Source of the DNA: an uncultured Alphaproteobacteria bacterium
GTDB lineage: Bacteria > Pseudomonadota > Alphaproteobacteria > Micavibrionales > Micavibrionaceae
DNA length: 64,000 bases
NCBI GenBank assembly: GCA_900696495.1
Contig: CAADGI010000014.1
Span: forward strand, 310,001-374,000
Direction: 5' to 3'
Shown here piece by piece: positions 61,173-64,000 of this stretch. Both the position numbers and the translations under genes were made by a program. Position 1 is the stretch's first letter, and each line of letters begins with the position of its first letter. Below the pieces are notes generated by a model that worked only from the letters and a program-made list of their open reading frames with translations, made no database searches and was not told where the DNA came from.

Positions 61173-61985
61173 ATGACCGATAAAATACGCGCCGCCTGTA
61201 TCCAGATGACCAGCGGCCCCGACATCGCCGCCAATCTTGAAACCGTGGAACTCTATATCCGCCAGGCCGCGCAGCAGGGCGCGTCCTTCATCGCCACGCC
61301 CGAAAACACCGACCAGATCCGCCACCCGGCGGCCGAAAAACTCAAAACCGCGCCGCCGCCTGAAACCCATCCCGGCATCCCGCTCTTTTCAGACCTCGCG
61401 AAGGAACTGAATGTCTGGCTGCTCGCGGGCTCGTTCGCGGTCAAGACGGGCGCCAAGCTCGCCAACCGCTCCATGCTCTTTTCACCCGACGGAAAAATCG
61501 CCGCACAGTACGATAAAATCCATCTCTTCGACATTGATCTCCCGAACGGCGAACAATACCGCGAGAGCGACGTGATTCAATCCGGCGATGAAACCGCTAT
61601 CGCGCAAACCCCGTTCGGCGGCGTGGGTCTGACGGTCTGCTACGATGTGCGCTTCGCCTATCTCTTCCGCAAGCTGGCGCAGGCAGGCGCGAATATTATC
61701 ACCGTTCCTTCGGCCTTCACCGTGCCGACGGGCCGCGCGCACTGGGAAATCCTGCTCCGCGCCCGCGCCATCGAGACCGGCAGCTTCATCGTCGCGCCCG
61801 GGCAAACCGGCGAACATGAAAACGGCCGCAAGACCTGGGGCCACTCCATGATCGTTGGACCGTGGGGCGAAGTGCTGGCCGAAGCGGGCAGGGAGCCCGG
61901 CATCATCATGGCCGATCTGAATATGAAAGATGTGCCGAAAGTGCGCGGATTAATTCCCGCCCTGAGACATGACCGACCCATTTAA
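61173..61985 (+). CDS. Nitrilase-family amidase (NIT2/omega-amidase-like)
   Basis: The 270-residue product is a C-N hydrolase with the Glu-Lys-Cys triad: Glu44 in ATPENTDQ, Lys115 in DKIHLFDIDLP, and Cys156 in GLTVCYDVRF. It resembles the NIT1/NIT2 branch, which hydrolyses deaminated glutathione or alpha-keto amides. Substrate assignment is inferred. GGGGAAGAAAA precedes the ATG. Confidence 0.9.
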   Translation: MTDKIRAACIQMTSGPDIAANLETVELYIRQAAQQGASFIATPENTDQIRHPAAEKLKTAPPPETHPGIPLFSDLAKELNVWLLAGSFAVKTGAKLANRSMLFSPDGKIAAQYDKIHLFDIDLPNGEQYRESDVIQSGDETAIAQTPFGGVGLTVCYDVRFAYLFRKLAQAGANIITVPSAFTVPTGRAHWEILLRARAIETGSFIVAPGQTGEHENGRKTWGHSMIVGPWGEVLAEAGREPGIIMADLNMKDVPKVRGLIPALRHDRPI

Positions 61986-61994
61986 TTATAGATT

Positions 61995-62312
61995 TTAGCC
62001 GGTCAACACCCCGACATCGACATCGAGAATTTCGGCGAGCGCCTTGATCGCGCGGACCGAGCCGTCCTTGCGCTTGGTTTCGATCTCGGTGAGGTAGGGA
62101 CGGGAAATACCCGCCTTCTGCGCCAGCTCTTCCTGCGTCATGCCGCGGAACTTGCGCACGATCTTTACCGCGCTGGCTTTCTTCATCGCCAACTGGTCGA
62201 GAATATCCTCGGGCAGCTTGCTCTCGTTGCCCGAACCCGTCATCGCACGGTAATCGTGCAGCGGGATCAGGACGAAAGGTTTACCCTGTATATGGAGCAG
62301 ATCGTATTTCAT
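61995..62312 (-). CDS. Orphan XRE-family regulator (antitoxin-like)
   Basis: The 105-residue product has an N-terminal segment (GKPFVLIPLHDYRAM) like those of some antitoxins and a C-terminal HTH_XRE domain (about 54-105, KFRGMTQEELAQKAGISRPYLTEIETKRKDGSVRAIKALAEILDVDV). A perfect palindrome overlaps its leader, suggesting self-repression. No toxin gene is adjacent, so an antitoxin role is not supported by context. Confidence 0.88.
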   Translation of the reverse strand: MKYDLLHIQGKPFVLIPLHDYRAMTGSGNESKLPEDILDQLAMKKASAVKIVRKFRGMTQEELAQKAGISRPYLTEIETKRKDGSVRAIKALAEILDVDVGVLTG

Positions 62313-62314
62313 AA

Positions 62315-62335
62315 AATGTCTCTATTTGAGACATT
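62315..62335. promoter_or_regulatory. Palindromic operator of the XRE regulator
   Basis: Arms AATGTCTC and GAGACATT are perfect inverted repeats around TATTT, ending two bases before the regulator's ATG. This is the usual size and place of an XRE autoregulatory operator. Confidence 0.7.
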
Positions 62336-62404
62336 CTAGGCAGATTAGCGACAAAATGAAAGCCTTCTTTGCGCGGGTGAAGAAAGCGTGCTAGGTCATT
62401 GTCT

Positions 62405-63058
62405 ATGATCGAAAACTTCTATGAACAAAAGCCCAAATCCGGCGGCGACCCGAAGCAGGTCATCATTCTGCTGCATGGCGTCGGCTCCAATGGCCGCGAC
62501 CTGATCTCCCTTGCGCCCTATTTCGCCGGGGCGGTTCCCGACGCGGTTTTTATCTCGCCCGACGCTCCATATCCTTACGACCAGGCCCCGCCAGGCTATG
62601 ACGCGTGGCAATGGTTCCCGCTTTATACCCGCACTTTCGAGGGCCGCCTCGAGGGGCTGAAGGCCGCCGTGCCGCTGGTTCATGCGTTCATGGACGAACA
62701 GCTGAAACGTTTCAACCTCACCGCCGATAAACTTGCGCTCGTCGGGTTCTCGCAGGGCACGATGACCAGCCTTTATGCCGGTCCGCGCTATAAACAGAAA
62801 ATCGCCGGCATCCTCGGCTATTCCGGCGCACTGATCTGGGAGGAGGAGGTGCCCAAGGACATCAACCGCGTTCCCGTCCACCTCATCCACGGCGACGCCG
62901 ACGAGGTCGTGCCGGTTTTCGCTTGGCACCATGCCAAGGAAAAACTCGAAAAATCCGGCTTCACCGTTTCCGGCGAAATCGAACACGGTCTAGCCCACAG
63001 CATCAACGAAAACGGCATCGAGAACGGCGCAAGATTCCTGCAATCGACCTTATCCTGA
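62405..63058 (+). CDS. Alpha/beta-hydrolase carboxylesterase (phospholipase/carboxylesterase family)
   Basis: The 217-residue product has VIILLHGVGSNGRDLISLAPYF, nucleophile Ser116 in LVGFSQGTM, Asp in IHGDADEVVP and His in EHGLAHSI, a full triad. It is similar to YpfH/acyl-protein thioesterase-like esterases. TTG at 62399 is an alternative start two codons upstream. Substrate unknown. Confidence 0.9.
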   Translation: MIENFYEQKPKSGGDPKQVIILLHGVGSNGRDLISLAPYFAGAVPDAVFISPDAPYPYDQAPPGYDAWQWFPLYTRTFEGRLEGLKAAVPLVHAFMDEQLKRFNLTADKLALVGFSQGTMTSLYAGPRYKQKIAGILGYSGALIWEEEVPKDINRVPVHLIHGDADEVVPVFAWHHAKEKLEKSGFTVSGEIEHGLAHSINENGIENGARFLQSTLS

Positions 63059-63064
63059 TCCTGA

Positions 63065-63302
63065 TGTCATCCCGGCGGCTTGTCCGCCGAAGCCTTGGCG
63101 AAGGCGGAAAGCCGGGATCCATTTCAGAAACCATGAATGGACACGAATGGCGGTCGCGATTGTTCGTGTTTATTATTTTTTTAACCACAGCGGGTACAGG
63201 CGAAATCACAGGCGCATTCAGCGCAGGACGCGCTGTGATTTCGCCTGTACCCGCTGTGGTTCAATACTGTTTTTTTAATTAAACCAGGCCGCCGGGATGA
63301 CG
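63065..63302. repeat. Dispersed palindromic repeat split by a nested inverted repeat (copy 11)
   Basis: Outer ends are ATGTCATCCCGGCGG and GCCGCCGGGATGACG. Between them is a segment of about 150 bp containing an ACACGAA/TTCGTGT pair and a perfect 29-bp inverted repeat. The outer palindrome is therefore probably interrupted by a second element. Confidence 0.75.
63183..63261. repeat. Perfect 29-bp inverted repeat
   Basis: The left arm 63183-63211 (AACCACAGCGGGTACAGGCG...) and right arm 63233-63261 are exact reverse complements around a 21-nt loop. Followed by TTTTTTT on the plus strand after a gap of about 9 bases. Could be a MITE-like element or a very stable terminator. Confidence 0.85.
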
Positions 63303-63578
63303 GGGGTGGGGGTGTCGCAGTGGTGCAATACCCCCGTCCGAAACCGGTTGACCGGTTATATCAAACCCCCTAGATTGTAGGCGGATCGGTTCTGCCCGGT
63401 CCGGGGCTTTAACAACCCCTTTTACACGACGGCTGGCATCAGCCGTGATTGGTGCTTTTTCCGTGAAAAGATTGAGCGCCAGAGATGTCGCCTTCTCGGC
63501 CTTCGGCCGGGGGGCGGCGATGTATGTACAGGGCTTCGGTCTAAAGATCGTCGCGCCGTCTTCGTGTAAGCGGTTGTT
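63303..63578 (+). other. Non-coding segment before the last gene
   Basis: About 275 bp with no convincing gene. It contains ACGGCT-GGCATC-AGCCGT-like and GGCCTTCGGCC hairpins and ACCGGTTGACCGGT. With the nested hairpins at 63579-63629 this could be a structured leader or a small RNA gene; I cannot assign it to a known family. Confidence 0.3.
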
Positions 63579-63629
63579 AACCTCCGGCCACCAAGAGCGA
63601 TCCTTGGTGGTTTTTTTTACCCGGAGGTT
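63579..63629 (+). promoter_or_regulatory. Nested hairpins over a ribosome-binding site
   Basis: AACCTCCGG (63579-63587) is exactly complementary to CCGGAGGTT (63621-63629), which contains the GGAGG of the next gene. Inside lies the terminator-like stem CCACCAAG / CTTGGTGG followed by T8. Either the terminator ends an upstream RNA, or the outer stem hides the ribosome site. Confidence 0.6.
63588..63618 (+). terminator. Rho-independent terminator
   Basis: CCACCAAG (63588-63595), 7-nt loop, CTTGGTGG (63603-63610), then eight T. A textbook terminator, 15 bp before the last start codon. Confidence 0.8.
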
Positions 63630-63632
63630 TGC

Positions 63633-64000
63633 ATGGAAATTTTTACATCCCCGTCATCGCGAGGAGCGCCGGCGACGCGGCGATCCGATTTTTTCTGGAT
63701 TGCTTCGCTGCTCCTCGCAATGACGGTCATGATAATAAAACCCGCCCGCGCCGAGATCAGCATGAGCACCTGGGGGCAGGGCGGCATCCGCATCGGGGAA
63801 ACGGCGATTCCTTGCACCGCTGCCGCGGAAGGGGCGCTGCGCTATGACACCGTGGGCAAGGGATTCGAATTCTGCAACGGCACGGCATGGCTTCCCGTCC
63901 TGCTGGCCATGTCGCAGCCATGGATCGTCGTCACGCCGACCGTCAAGACGCTGGACGTCGCCGGCCCCGGCACGCCCGCCTATGGCGCGTGGGAAACCTT
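63633..64000 (+). CDS. Secreted protein with CNGT-W motif, 3'-truncated by the window
   Basis: The frame starts at ATG 63633 behind GGAGG and stays open to the window end (122 codons). Residues 1-40 form a signal peptide, with hydrophobic core FFWIASLLLAMTVMIIKPA and likely cleavage after ARA. Residues 7-31 are encoded by a palindromic repeat of the GTCATTGCGAG type. The mature part has GALRYDTVGKGFEFCNGTAWLP, the same motif as in the LamG protein at 26271. Probably extracellular. The complete domain set is not visible. Confidence 0.75.
   Translation, partial: MEIFTSPSSRGAPATRRSDFFWIASLLLAMTVMIIKPARAEISMSTWGQGGIRIGETAIPCTAAAEGALRYDTVGKGFEFCNGTAWLPVLLAMSQPWIVVTPTVKTLDVAGPGTPAYGAWET
63652..63725. 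repeat. Dispersed palindromic repeat, GTCATTGCGAG type (copy 4), inside a gene
   Basis: Left arm CGTCATCGCGAGGAGCGCC, right arm TGGATTGCTTCGCTGCTCC then TCGCAATGACG. It is entirely within the coding region of the last gene and encodes part of its signal peptide. Confidence 0.85.

Noticed and set aside
61995-62312. A toxin-antitoxin pair
   Set aside because: Neighbours are an amidase and an esterase of normal size; no toxin-like small gene is adjacent.
63065-63302. An insertion sequence or a gene in the nested repeat region
   Set aside because: There is no transposase and no convincing coding frame; only repeats and hairpins are present.
1-64000. CRISPR arrays, tRNA or rRNA genes, prophage or conjugation genes
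   Set aside because: No regularly spaced direct repeats, no recognisable tRNA or rRNA sequence and no phage or conjugation proteins were seen.

Overview
The window is chromosomal DNA of an alphaproteobacterium. The markers are a CckA-type hybrid histidine kinase just downstream of flhB, FliX, a TrcR (DUF1013) regulator, DUF1192 and DUF465 proteins, a DksA with only one zinc-finger cysteine, and a good match to a CtrA box (TTAA-N7-TTAA) at 51919. The order is not certain; the gene content and the abundance of 'RIPAFAGMT'-type palindromes would fit a Rhodospirillales- or Micavibrio-like lineage (inference only). The last gene runs off the right end. I recognised no tRNA, rRNA, CRISPR array or intact insertion sequence.

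Region 1 (1-28.5 kb) is a large flagellar island. On the minus strand lie flagellin and the flgI-flgJ-two FlgN-like-fliK-flgD-flgE operon, then flgF-flgG-flgA-flgH. On the plus strand are fliX, dksA, fliL-fliM-DUF6468-MotE-like and a 1040-residue TPR protein. fliP, fliO, a small helical protein and an FlhB-C-terminal-like protein run minus, divergent from flgB-flgC-fliE-fliQ-fliR and flhB. Three near-consensus sigma-54 promoters (GG-N10-GC) precede flgI, flgF and flgB, which together with fliX suggests a Caulobacter-like FliX/FlbD/sigma-54 hierarchy. The fliQ-fliR-flhB run is interrupted by a DUF559 endonuclease-like cassette and by an inverted gene for a secreted LamG-like protein. FlgD carries a tandem duplication of its C-terminal module.

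Region 2 (28.6-45 kb) holds cckA, recA (with candidate LexA boxes over its promoter), corA, smpB, dapA, a soluble lytic transglycosylase, a four-gene MoxR/DUF58/BatA-DUF4159/large membrane protein operon, and a tRNA nucleotidyltransferase that appears to start at CTG. Region 3 (45-52.4 kb) holds an unannotated 49-residue reading frame, hemF, trmL, the cytochrome bc1 operon petABC, a DUF924 protein and an ALDH7-like dehydrogenase. Region 4 (52.4-64 kb) holds trcR, DUF1192-guaC, two methyltransferase genes (one an unusual 878-residue multidomain protein), comF, a UbiH-like monooxygenase, a nitrilase-family amidase, an orphan XRE regulator with its own palindromic operator, an esterase, and a truncated secreted-protein gene.

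The most distinctive property of the window is the density of short palindromic repeats (REP/RPE-like, at least 17 copies in two related types) and what they do to genes. One copy encodes most of the predicted signal peptide of the last gene. Others supply or surround the start region of fliP and of the DUF58 gene. A separate G-rich repeat pair brackets the DUF559 cassette and gives fliR its Shine-Dalgarno sequence. One copy is itself split by a perfect 29-bp inverted repeat.
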